From DATFES01 sp035457725 (GTDB lineage Bacteria > Pseudomonadota > Alphaproteobacteria > CACIAM-22H2), in contig DATIBC010000065.1 of NCBI GenBank assembly GCA_035457725.1, positions 1-64,000 on the forward strand: a stretch of DNA of 64,000 nt. Reading direction: 5' to 3'. Made by a program: the position numbers and the translations under genes. The notes beneath the pieces are model-generated. The model made no database searches. It was not told where the DNA came from and saw nothing but the letters and a program-made list of their open reading frames with translations. Below, in pieces: positions 41,403 to 49,410 of the stretch (its first letter is position 1; every line of letters starts with the position of its first letter).

Positions 41403-41450
41403 CGCGCCTGTCCTCGTCCTGAGCCTGTCGAAGGATCGAGGACGGGCGCG
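41403..41450. repeat. REP-like palindrome downstream of recR
   Basis: CGCGCCTGTCCTCG (41403-41416) and CGAGGACGGGCGCG (41437-41450) pair at 13 of 14 positions around a centre that contains CCTGAGCCTGTCGAAGG. That core is a widespread intergenic repeat in proteobacterial genomes. A further partner AGGACGAGG lies at 41472-41480. It occupies the convergent gap between recR and rmuC and could serve as a two-way terminator or a REP element. Confidence 0.6.
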
Positions 41451-41582
41451 TCGCTCAGGGCTGGCAAGGAGAGGACGAGGCAATAGCCAGCGCTGCCAGC
41501 AGGCTTGCAGCGGCGCAATGCTCGGGCCGCCAAGCATGTCGAGTCGCAAACATGGCGGCGACAATTGCGGCCTGGGCGTCGA

Positions 41583-42701
41583 TCACGATGATTGCGCCGG
41601 CGGGGCCAGCGACGGCTTGTCGAGCGGGTCGTCGAGGTCGACGTTGTGGATCCGTGCGCCGCGCCGGGAAATCCGGTCAGCCGAAGTCTCGATCTGGCGG
41701 ATGTCCTTTTCCGCCGAGGCGAAGTGGGTCTTGAGCTGGCCGACCCGCTCGTCGAGCCGGCGGACGTCCTCGAGCAACTCGCCGATTTCGCGCTGGATGA
41801 CATGCGCCTGCTCGCGCATCCGCGCATCCTTGAGGATGGCGCGCATCGTATTGAGCACCGCCCATAGCGTCGTCGGCGAAACGATGAACACCCGCGCGCG
41901 TCGCGCCCGATCGGCGATCTCGCCGGCGGCGGCGTAGATCTCGGCGTAGATCGCTTCGCTCGGCACGAACATCAGCGCCGCATCGGCGGTCTCGCCGGGA
42001 ACGATGTATTTTTCGGCGATCGCCTTGACGTGCGCGGCGATCGCGCCGGCGAACGCGCGCGCGGCGCTGTTGCGCGCTGCCTCGTCGGCGCCCGCCTCGC
42101 GCATGGCGTCCCACGCTTCGCGCGGGAACTTGGCGTCGACGGCGAGCGGGCCCAAAGGCGGCGGCAGCTTGATCAGGCAATCGGCGCGATTGCGGTTCGA
42201 CAAGGTGGCCTGGAACTCGTAGTGCGCCGCCGGAAGCTGGTCGCGCACGATCGCCTCGAGCTGCTCCTCGCCGAAGGCGCCGCGCGCCTGCTTGTTGGAC
42301 AGGATGTCGCTGAGGCCGACGACATGGGTCGAAAGCTGGGCGATGTTCTTTTGCGCTTCGTCGATCTTCACCAGCCGCTCGCGCACATCGGCGATCGTCG
42401 TCTGGGTCGCGGTCCGCGATTGTTCGAGCCCCTCGTTCAATCGTTTGTCGACTTGCGCCAGCCGTTGCTCGAGGACCTTGGCGATGGCGCTCTCCTGCTC
42501 GCGAAGCTGCGCCGCCATCTGCGCCTGCGCCGCAGCCGATTGTTCGGCCATCTGGGCCAGGCGTCCGACGAGTTCGGATTGCTGCTGAAACACCGTCGCA
42601 GCGTCGGGGCCTCGCCGGCGCAGCGCAAGAAATACCACGACCGCGATTAGGGCGAGAAAGACGGCCGCCGCAAGGGTCATCGCGCCCATTTCAGGCATCA
42701 T
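41583..42701 (-). CDS. rmuC: DNA recombination protein RmuC
   Basis: A 372-residue protein with an N-terminal membrane helix (MTLAAAVFLALIAVVVFLAL). A long coiled coil follows (about 45-125, rich in Gln, Glu and Ala), then the nuclease-like RmuC domain: RGAFGEEQLEAIVRDQLPAAHYEFQATL, DCLIKLPPPLGPLAVDAKFPREAW and AEIYAAAGEIADRARRARVFIVSPTTLWAVLNTM. It limits DNA inversion and rearrangement; its chemistry is unproven. It converges with recR and diverges from def. Confidence 0.93.
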   Translation of the reverse strand: MMPEMGAMTLAAAVFLALIAVVVFLALRRRGPDAATVFQQQSELVGRLAQMAEQSAAAQAQMAAQLREQESAIAKVLEQRLAQVDKRLNEGLEQSRTATQTTIADVRERLVKIDEAQKNIAQLSTHVVGLSDILSNKQARGAFGEEQLEAIVRDQLPAAHYEFQATLSNRNRADCLIKLPPPLGPLAVDAKFPREAWDAMREAGADEAARNSAARAFAGAIAAHVKAIAEKYIVPGETADAALMFVPSEAIYAEIYAAAGEIADRARRARVFIVSPTTLWAVLNTMRAILKDARMREQAHVIQREIGELLEDVRRLDERVGQLKTHFASAEKDIRQIETSADRISRRGARIHNVDLDDPLDKPSLAPPAQSS

Positions 42702-42906
42702 GGCGCGATGGCCGACGGGCTGGAGGCTGCTGCGTTCGATGGCGACTCGCTCACCGGCGAATCATAGACGCCGCCGCAAGCGGCGGTCGAGTGCCATCCC
42801 GAGAAAGACCTTGGCGTCGATTTCGCGCAGCTGGCGCCCCGGGGACGCAATTCCCCGCCGTCTCAAGCGCTTGACGCTGGCCGGGGCGCGTCATACCTAA
42901 GATGCC

Positions 42907-43431
42907 ATGGCGATTCTTCCCGTCATTGTCGCGCCCGATCTGCGGCTCAAGCTCAAGGCGACGCCGGTCAAGAAGGTGGATGCCAAGATCCGGCGACTGA
43001 TGGACAACATGCTGGAAACCATGTATGCGGCGCCGGGCATCGGCCTCGCCGCGCCGCAAGTGGGCGAGCCGGTGCGCGTTCTGGTGCTCGACGTGGCGCG
43101 CGAGGGCGAGCCGCGCCACCCGCTGCGGGTGGCCAATCCCGAGGTGGTCTGGGCCTCGGAGGAACGCGTGCCGTGCGAGGAAGGGTGCCTGTCGCTCCCC
43201 GAGCAGTTCGCCGAGGTGACGCGGCCGGCCGAGGTCAAGGTGCGTTATCTCGACCATGAAAACAGAATTCGCGAGGTGCACGCCACCGGATTGCTCGCGG
43301 TGTGCCTGCAACACGAGATGGACCATCTCGAGGGAATCTTGTTCGTCGACCATATCTCGCGGCTGCGTCGCGAGATCATCTTGCGGCGTCTGAGCAAAGC
43401 CAAGCGCGCAAAGGCGGCGGCGACCGCCTGA
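42907..43431 (+). CDS. def: Peptide deformylase
   Basis: A 174-residue iron enzyme that removes the formyl group from new proteins. All three motifs are present: GIGLAAPQ (44-51), EEGCLSLPE (91-99, Cys94) and HEMDH (136-140, His136, Glu137, His140). It opens the def-fmt-truA plus-strand operon; fmt starts 12 bases after its stop. The 205 bases upstream toward rmuC hold no believable gene. Confidence 0.96.
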   Translation: MAILPVIVAPDLRLKLKATPVKKVDAKIRRLMDNMLETMYAAPGIGLAAPQVGEPVRVLVLDVAREGEPRHPLRVANPEVVWASEERVPCEEGCLSLPEQFAEVTRPAEVKVRYLDHENRIREVHATGLLAVCLQHEMDHLEGILFVDHISRLRREIILRRLSKAKRAKAAATA

Positions 43432-43442
43432 TCGGGCGGTCA

Positions 43443-44375
43443 ATGACCAAGGACATGCGCGTCGTCTTCATGGGCACGCCCGAATTCGCCTTGACGGCGC
43501 TCAAGGCCGTCGCCGAGGCAGGGCACGAGATCGCATGCGTCTACTCGCGGCCACCACGTCCGATCGGCCGCGGCGGCAGGGAGCGAACGTCGCCGGTCCA
43601 TGCCTGGGCTGCCGCGCGGGGGTTCGGCGTGCGCACGCCGCAGACGTTGAAGGATGTTGCTGCGCAGCGGGAATTCGCCGCCCTCGCCGCCGACGTGGCG
43701 GTCGTCGCCGCCTACGGCTTGATCCTGCCCAGGCCGGTTCTCGAAGCGCCGCGTCTGGGTTGCATCAATATCCATGCCTCGCTCTTGCCGCGCTGGCGCG
43801 GCGCTGCGCCCATTCAGCGCGCGATACTCGCCGGCGACGACAAGACCGGCGTGACGATCATGCAGATGGACGAAGGTCTCGATACCGGGACAATTCTGCT
43901 CGCGGCGGAGTATCCGATCGCGCCCACGGCGACCGCGGCGACGCTGCACGACGCGCTGGCGACGCTCGGTGCGGGTCTCGTCGTTGCGGCGCTCGACAAG
44001 CTGGCGACGGGCCGATTGCGCCCCGTCGCCCAGCCGGCCGCAGGCGTCACCTACGCGCCCAAGCTTTCGCGCGAGGAGGGTCGCCTCGATTGGCGTAAGG
44101 ACGCGGCCCGGCTCGAACGGCAGGTGCGCGCCTTCGATCCCTGGCCGGGCGCCTGGTTCGAATTCGCGGGCGAGCGGATCAAGGTTCTTGGCGCCGAGAT
44201 CGCCGCAAACGGCACCGGTGCGGCGCCGGGCACCGTTCTCGACACGCACTTGACGATCGCCTGCGCTTCGGGAGCATTGCGGTTGAAGCGTCTGCAAAGG
44301 GCCGGGCGGGCGATCTTGGACGCCGAATCGTTTTTGCGCGGCCGTCCCGTCGCGGCCGGCGCGCGGCTGGCCTGA
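43443..44375 (+). CDS. fmt: Methionyl-tRNA formyltransferase
   Basis: A 310-residue enzyme that formylates Met-tRNAfMet with 10-formyltetrahydrofolate. MRVVFMGTPEFALTALKAV begins the formyl-transferase domain, NIHASLLPRWRGAAPIQRAI holds the catalytic His and the SLLP motif, and MDEGLDTGTIL follows. The C-terminal OB-like domain binds tRNA. The start at 43443 gives MTKDMRVVFMG; the Met four codons later is an alternative. It lies between def and truA. Confidence 0.96.
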   Translation: MTKDMRVVFMGTPEFALTALKAVAEAGHEIACVYSRPPRPIGRGGRERTSPVHAWAAARGFGVRTPQTLKDVAAQREFAALAADVAVVAAYGLILPRPVLEAPRLGCINIHASLLPRWRGAAPIQRAILAGDDKTGVTIMQMDEGLDTGTILLAAEYPIAPTATAATLHDALATLGAGLVVAALDKLATGRLRPVAQPAAGVTYAPKLSREEGRLDWRKDAARLERQVRAFDPWPGAWFEFAGERIKVLGAEIAANGTGAAPGTVLDTHLTIACASGALRLKRLQRAGRAILDAESFLRGRPVAAGARLA

Positions 44376-44385
44376 GATCATCGCC

Positions 44386-45123
44386 GTGCCGCGCTACAGG
44401 CTTACGCTTGAATACGACGGCAGTCCGTTCGTCGGTTGGCAAAAACAGGACAATGGCCCCTCGGTGCAAGCGGCGCTCGAGGCAGCGATCGAAAAATTTT
44501 GCGGCGAGCGGCCGGCGACGGTCGGCGCCGGGCGAACCGACGCCGGCGTGCATGCGCTGGCGCAAGTGGCGCATTTCGACCTGACGCGCGAATGGCCGGC
44601 GGCCACGGTGATGAACGCGCTCAATTTTCACCTTCAGCCCGATCCGATCGCCGTCCTCGAGGCGGAGATCGTGGCGCCCGATTTTCACGCCCGGCTGTCG
44701 GCGACGCGGCGACATTATCTCTACCGTATCCTCAACCGCCGCGCGCCGCCGACGATCGATCGCGACCGGGTCTGGGCGGTGCCGACGCCGCTTGACGCGG
44801 TGGCGATGCACGCCGCGGCGCAGACGCTGGTCGGTGCGCACGACTTCACCACGTTCCGCGCCGCGATGTGCCAGGCAAAATCACCGGAGAAGACCCTCGA
44901 TGCGCTCGATGTATCGCGCCAGGGCGAGGAGATCCGCGTCGTCGCGCGCGCGCGATCCTTCCTCCACCACCAGGTACGCAACATGGTCGGCACGCTCAAG
45001 CTGGTGGGCGAGGGCAAATGGACCGCGGACGACGTCGCGCGGGCGCTCGTAGCGCGCGACCGCGCCGCTGGCGGTCCGACCGCACCCGCTAGTGGGCTTT
45101 ACCTGACGCGTGTGGATTATTGA
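44386..45123 (+). CDS. truA: tRNA pseudouridine(38-40) synthase
   Basis: A 245-residue enzyme that makes pseudouridine at positions 38-40 of the tRNA anticodon arm. The catalytic motif GAGRTDAGVHA contains Asp52. YDGSPFVGWQ and SFLHHQVRNMVGTLKLVGEG are further family segments. It starts with GTG, which gives the normal MPRYRLTLEYDG N-terminus. The stop is 13 bases from the end of the convergent membrane protein gene. Confidence 0.96.
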   Translation: MPRYRLTLEYDGSPFVGWQKQDNGPSVQAALEAAIEKFCGERPATVGAGRTDAGVHALAQVAHFDLTREWPAATVMNALNFHLQPDPIAVLEAEIVAPDFHARLSATRRHYLYRILNRRAPPTIDRDRVWAVPTPLDAVAMHAAAQTLVGAHDFTTFRAAMCQAKSPEKTLDALDVSRQGEEIRVVARARSFLHHQVRNMVGTLKLVGEGKWTADDVARALVARDRAAGGPTAPASGLYLTRVDY

Positions 45124-45136
45124 ATTGGACTAACGC

Positions 45137-45721
45137 TCATGGCGCGAGGTCGGGCGCCTGCAGCGTCTCGACCACGGCGTGGAGAACGAGGCTGATGACG
45201 AGATCGAGGGCGACGAAACCGACGGCTTGGGCCGGCATCACCTCGAGCGCGACACGGGCGATGTAGTATTGATAGATCATCACAGCGATCGTCACCACCA
45301 ACGCCACAACCGTGTCGAGCGGCTGAGGAAAGATGCCGAACGAAACGAGCAGCACCGTCGGCACGTACAACCCCACCTGCAGCACCGCCGCCCAGTTATA
45401 CGCAACGATATATCCGATGTAACGGCGCTCGCGGTCGAACAGCCGCACGGCATAGAAGGCGGCCAGCGGAAAGGCGGTCCAACCGATCGCATACGCCAGC
45501 GCCTCCAGCGTCAGCGCGTGCAGCGCGCCATCGGCGGTAAGCCGGTCGCCGATCCGCACCGCGACGAGCACGACGTAACCGGGAAGGGCGATGACCGCGG
45601 CGAAGAACGAGCGCCAGAACCCGCCGATCGACGCGTCGAAATAACGAAGCCCTCCGGGATCGCGCTGGACGAGGCGCCATGCGCCGAAAAGCGAGGAGAC
45701 GATTTCGCGCGCCTCGATCAT
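45137..45721 (-). CDS. Conserved membrane protein of unknown function
   Basis: A 194-residue protein that I cannot assign to a functional family. It shows about five hydrophobic segments: 38-55, 70-92, 100-125, 128-150 and 165-187. YFDASIGGFWRSFFAAVIALPGYVVLV near the N-terminus and RERRYIGYIVAYNWAAVLQVGLYVP in the middle look conserved-protein-like. There is no signal peptide and there are no obvious catalytic residues. It overlaps the end of dapE by four bases, so it is co-transcribed as the last gene of the argB-dapD-dapE run. Confidence 0.8.
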   Translation of the reverse strand: MIEAREIVSSLFGAWRLVQRDPGGLRYFDASIGGFWRSFFAAVIALPGYVVLVAVRIGDRLTADGALHALTLEALAYAIGWTAFPLAAFYAVRLFDRERRYIGYIVAYNWAAVLQVGLYVPTVLLVSFGIFPQPLDTVVALVVTIAVMIYQYYIARVALEVMPAQAVGFVALDLVISLVLHAVVETLQAPDLAP

Positions 45722-46872
45722 CGGCGATCGAAATACCGCTCGAGCATTTCGTGGTAGATCGCCGCCAGGCTCCGAATGTCGTCGAGCGCGGCGCGCTCGT
45801 CGACCTTGTGCATCGTTTGCCCGACCAGTCCGAACTCGATCACCGGCGAATAGTTGCGGATGAAACGCGCATCCGAGGTTCCGCCGGTGGTGCTGAGCGC
45901 CGGGCGGCGGCCGACGATCGACTCGACGGCGTCGCAGACCAAGTCGGATAGCGCGCCGGGCGGGGTGAGGAACGATTCGCCCGAGATCTCGAAGGCAAGG
46001 GCGTGTTCGCCACCGACCTGCCGCAATACCTCGCCGATCCAGCCCTTGAGCGTGTCCGAGGTATGGAGATCGTTGAAGCGGATGTTGAACGCCGCGCCGG
46101 CGCGCGAGGGAATGACGTTCGTCGCGGGATTCCCGACATCAATCGAGGTGATTTGCAAGCTTGAGGGCTGAAAATGCGCGCTGCCCTCGTCGAGCGGCGT
46201 GGCGAGCAGTGCGGTCAGCATTTGCACCAGGCGGTGGTTGGGATTGTCGGCCAGGTGGGGATAGCCGACATGTCCTTGCCGCCCATGGACGACCAGACGC
46301 GCATTCATGCTGCCGCGCCGGCCGATCTTCGCCATGTCGCCGAGCTGGCGCTCGTTGGTCGGCTCACCGACGACGCAGGCGTCGATCCGTTCGCTGCGCG
46401 CGGCGAGCCAGCGCAGCATCTTGGCGGTGCCGTTGATGGACGGGCCCTCTTCGTCGCCGGTGACGAGCAGGCTGATCGACCCGGGACATTTTCCGTCCCG
46501 CCGGGCCAAGAACTCGGACGCCGCGGCGGCGAAGGCGGCGATGGCGCCCTTCATGTCGGCGGTGCCGCGGCCGTAGAGGACGCCGTCGACGATCTCGGCG
46601 CCGAACGGATCGACGCTCCAGCCATTGCGGTCGCCGACCGGCACGACATCGCTGTGTCCGGCGAAGCAGAAATGCGGCGCCTGCGTGCCGATGCGCGCAT
46701 AGAGATTGTCGACATCCGGCGTCCCAGGCTCGGAGAACGGCAGGCGATGGCATGCGAAGCCGAGCGGTTTGACGCTCGCCTCGATCGCAGCCAGCGCGCC
46801 CTCGTCTTTTGGCGTGACGCTGGGGCAGCGGACGAGCGTGCGCGCGAACTCGATCGGGTCGATGGGGCTCAT
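45718..46872 (-). CDS. dapE: Succinyl-diaminopimelate desuccinylase
   Basis: A 384-residue zinc M20 enzyme of the succinylase route to lysine and diaminopimelate. The metal and catalytic motifs are FAGHSDVVPVGD, YGRGTADMKGAIAAF and VTGDEEGPSINGT, followed by CVVGEPTNERQLGD. The dimerisation domain is intact. dapD lies 11 bases upstream on the same strand, which settles the choice of DapE over other M20 enzymes. A second M20 gene at 62358 is clearly different. Confidence 0.96.
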   Translation of the reverse strand: MSPIDPIEFARTLVRCPSVTPKDEGALAAIEASVKPLGFACHRLPFSEPGTPDVDNLYARIGTQAPHFCFAGHSDVVPVGDRNGWSVDPFGAEIVDGVLYGRGTADMKGAIAAFAAAASEFLARRDGKCPGSISLLVTGDEEGPSINGTAKMLRWLAARSERIDACVVGEPTNERQLGDMAKIGRRGSMNARLVVHGRQGHVGYPHLADNPNHRLVQMLTALLATPLDEGSAHFQPSSLQITSIDVGNPATNVIPSRAGAAFNIRFNDLHTSDTLKGWIGEVLRQVGGEHALAFEISGESFLTPPGALSDLVCDAVESIVGRRPALSTTGGTSDARFIRNYSPVIEFGLVGQTMHKVDERAALDDIRSLAAIYHEMLERYFDRR

Positions 46873-46883
46873 CGACCGCCGGC

Positions 46884-47741
46884 CTAACTTCGCAGTAATT
46901 CGTTGATCGAGGTCTTGGCCCGCGTCTTGGCGTCAACGCGCTTGACGATAACGGCGCAATAGGTCGACGGGCCCGGGGCGCCGTCGGAAAGTGGCTTTCC
47001 CGGCATATTTCCCGGAACGACGACGGAGTAAGCGGGAACGCGGCCATAGACAACCTCGCCGGTCGTCCGGTCGACAACGCGGGTCGACGCGCCGATATAG
47101 ACGCCCATCGACAACACCGCGCCGGTTTCGACGATTACGCCCTCGGCGACCTCGCTGCGCGCGCCGATGAAGCAGTCGTCCTCGACGATCACCGGATCGG
47201 CCTGCAGCGGCTCGAGTACGCCGCCGATCCCCGCGCCGCCGGAAATGTGGCAATTCTTGCCGATCTGGGCGCACGAGCCGACGGTCGCCCAGGTATCGAT
47301 CATCGTGCCGGAATCGACGTACGCCCCGACGTTGACGAAGGAAGGCATCAAGATGACGTTGGGCGCGATGTACGCCGAACGGCGGACGATTGCGCCTGGT
47401 ACGGCGCGGAACCCGGCCGCCCTGAACCGGTTGTCGCCCCAGCCGGCGAATTTCGACGACACCTTGTCGAACCACGCCGATGGCCCGCGCAGCGGATCGA
47501 CCGGACCGCCCGCCATGGGCGTCGAATCGTTGAGGCGGAACGACAGCAATACCGCCTTCTTGAGCCATTGGTGCACCCGCCACTTGCCATCGGATTTTTC
47601 GGCGACGCGCGCCGTGCCGGCGTCGAGCGCTTCGAGCGCGGCCTCCACCGCGTCGCGGATTTCCCCCTTCGTCGATACGCCAAGTTTGTCGCGGCCGTCC
47701 CAGGCAGCGTCGATCGTCGCTTGCAGTTCGGCGTGGGTCAT
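46884..47741 (-). CDS. dapD: 2,3,4,5-tetrahydropyridine-2,6-dicarboxylate N-succinyltransferase
   Basis: A 285-residue enzyme that transfers succinyl from CoA to tetrahydrodipicolinate. It has an alpha-helical N-terminal part and a left-handed beta-helix with hexapeptide repeats (AYIAPNVILMPSFVNVGAYVDSGTMIDTWATVGSCAQIGKNCHISGGAGIGG). VYGRVPAYSVVVPG lies near the C-terminus. It is in the same run as argB and dapE. Confidence 0.96.
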   Translation of the reverse strand: MTHAELQATIDAAWDGRDKLGVSTKGEIRDAVEAALEALDAGTARVAEKSDGKWRVHQWLKKAVLLSFRLNDSTPMAGGPVDPLRGPSAWFDKVSSKFAGWGDNRFRAAGFRAVPGAIVRRSAYIAPNVILMPSFVNVGAYVDSGTMIDTWATVGSCAQIGKNCHISGGAGIGGVLEPLQADPVIVEDDCFIGARSEVAEGVIVETGAVLSMGVYIGASTRVVDRTTGEVVYGRVPAYSVVVPGNMPGKPLSDGAPGPSTYCAVIVKRVDAKTRAKTSINELLRS

Positions 47742-47763
47742 CGCTCTCCTGGCGCTTGGCGAA

Positions 47764-48675
47764 TCAATGGGCCCGGCCGATCAACGTGCCGATGCCGCGC
47801 TCGGTGAAGATCTCGAGCAGTATGGCGTGCGATACGCGCCCATCAAGGATCACCGCGCCTTCGACGCCGTTGACAACGGCGTCGAGGCAGGTCTCGACCT
47901 TGGGAATCATGCCGCCGCTGACGGTGCCGTCGGCGATCATCCGGCGCGCCTCCTCGACCGACAGATTGGCGATCAGCTGCTTGTCCTTGCCGAGCACGCC
48001 GCGCACGTCCGTAAGCAAGAGGAGTCGCGTCGCGCGCGTCGCGGCGGCGACGGCGCCGGCGACGGTGTCCGCATTGATGTTGTAGGTCTCGCCGTCGCGG
48101 CCGACGCCGATCGGCGCGATGACCGGGATGATGTCCGACTTGGTGAAGGCGTCGAGGATCTTGGGGTTGACCCCGACCGGCTCACCGACGAAGCCGAGGT
48201 CGAGGACTCGCTCGATGTTCGAATCCGGGTCGCGCTTGGTGCGCGTAAGCTTGCGCGCAACGATCAGGTTGGCGTCCTTGCCGGAAAGGCCGACGGCGAG
48301 GCCGCCGGCCTGATTGATCGCCGCGGCGATCTCCTTGTTGATCGAGCCCGAAAGGACCATTTCGACGATTTCGACGGTTTCGCCGTCGGTGACGCGCAGC
48401 CCGTCGACGAATTCGCTCTTGATCTTGAGCCGCTCCAACATCTTGCCGATCTGCGGGCCGCCGCCGTGGACGACGATAGGATTGATGCCGACCTGTTTCA
48501 ACAGGACGATGTCGCGCGCGAAATCGTGCGCCACCCGCTCGTCACCCATGGCATGCCCGCCATACTTGACGACGATTGTCCTGCCGGCGAAGCGCCGCAT
48601 GTACGGCAACGCCTCGGACAGGGTGCGGGCGCTGAACGCCGAGTCGTCGGGTTTGTGTTCGCTGCTTTTAACCAT
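47764..48675 (-). CDS. argB: Acetylglutamate kinase
   Basis: A 303-residue amino-acid kinase of arginine synthesis. The N-terminal helix (SARTLSEALPYMRRFAGRTIVVKYGGHAM) marks the hexameric, arginine-sensitive type. The motifs are KYGGHAMGD, VHGGGPQIGKML, SGKDANLIVARK and NINADTVAGAVAAA. Feedback inhibition by arginine is probable on that basis. It lies 51 bases behind engB and 22 bases ahead of dapD. Confidence 0.96.
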   Translation of the reverse strand: MVKSSEHKPDDSAFSARTLSEALPYMRRFAGRTIVVKYGGHAMGDERVAHDFARDIVLLKQVGINPIVVHGGGPQIGKMLERLKIKSEFVDGLRVTDGETVEIVEMVLSGSINKEIAAAINQAGGLAVGLSGKDANLIVARKLTRTKRDPDSNIERVLDLGFVGEPVGVNPKILDAFTKSDIIPVIAPIGVGRDGETYNINADTVAGAVAAATRATRLLLLTDVRGVLGKDKQLIANLSVEEARRMIADGTVSGGMIPKVETCLDAVVNGVEGAVILDGRVSHAILLEIFTERGIGTLIGRAH

Positions 48676-48726
48676 GTCGGCTGGGAATCCGTCGAGGGCG
48701 GCACGCGCCGCGCGGCAGGCGGGAAT

Positions 48727-49410
48727 TTAGCTTATGGCGGCTAGCGCCGCCAGTTCCGCTCGTAATCCCGGTATGCCGGCGCCGGTAACGGCGCTGGTCA
48801 TCGGGATGCGCGGGTGCGCTGCGCCGTGGCGCGCCAGTTCCGCGGCGGCCGCGGCGCGAACGCGCTCCAGCGCGCCGGGCGGCGCTTGATCGACCTTGGT
48901 CAAGACCGCTTGATAGCTCACTGCCGCCTCGTCGAGCAGCGTAAAAATCGCCCGATCGACGTCCTTGACGCCGCGACGCGAGTCGATCAGTACCAAGACG
49001 CGGCGCAGGCCGGGCCGGCCGCGCAGATATCGCCGGGTGAGAGCGCTCCAGTCGGCCGCCGTCTTTTTCGCCACCCGCGCATAGCCATAGCCGGGGAGAT
49101 CGACCAACATCAACCTGCCGCCGAGATCGAAGAAATTAATCTGCTGCGTGCGGCCGGGCGTTTTCGAGATACGTGCGAGGCGCGTGCGTCCGGTGAGCGC
49201 GTTGAGCAGGCTCGACTTGCCGACATTCGAGCGGCCGGCGAAGGCGATTTCGGGCGCCGCCTGCGGCGGCAGCGCGTCCAGCCGCGCCGCGCCGGCGACG
49301 AAGTTGCAGGGGCCGGCGAACAGCCTGCTTGCGCGTGCGAGCGCTTCGGCGTCGAACTCGGTTTGGTCGTTATCGCCGGGCGGTCGGACGGCGGAGTCCG
49401 ACGCCGTCAC
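48727..49410 (-). CDS. engB: Ribosome biogenesis GTP-binding protein EngB/YsxC
   Basis: A 227-residue GTPase for assembly of the large ribosomal subunit. The G motifs are GRSNVGKSSL (G1), PGRTQQINFF (G2), DLPGYGYA (G3), TKVD (G4) and TSAVTGAG (G5). GTG 49410 overlaps the yidC stop (GTGA), which supports it; a start at 49515 would run deep inside yidC and is rejected. The family is often essential. Confidence 0.95.
   Translation of the reverse strand: MTASDSAVRPPGDNDQTEFDAEALARASRLFAGPCNFVAGAARLDALPPQAAPEIAFAGRSNVGKSSLLNALTGRTRLARISKTPGRTQQINFFDLGGRLMLVDLPGYGYARVAKKTAADWSALTRRYLRGRPGLRRVLVLIDSRRGVKDVDRAIFTLLDEAAVSYQAVLTKVDQAPPGALERVRAAAAAELARHGAAHPRIPMTSAVTGAGIPGLRAELAALAAIS

Noticed and set aside
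42700..42900. Possible 66-codon gene between rmuC and def
   Set aside because: It is extremely Arg-rich, has no ribosome site and no homologue that I recognise; its start overlaps the rmuC start on the other strand.
47167..48744. Open frame of 525 codons on the plus strand
   Set aside because: It is antisense to dapD and argB, both complete with their motifs. Its residues are Arg- and Asp-rich and lack any family pattern.
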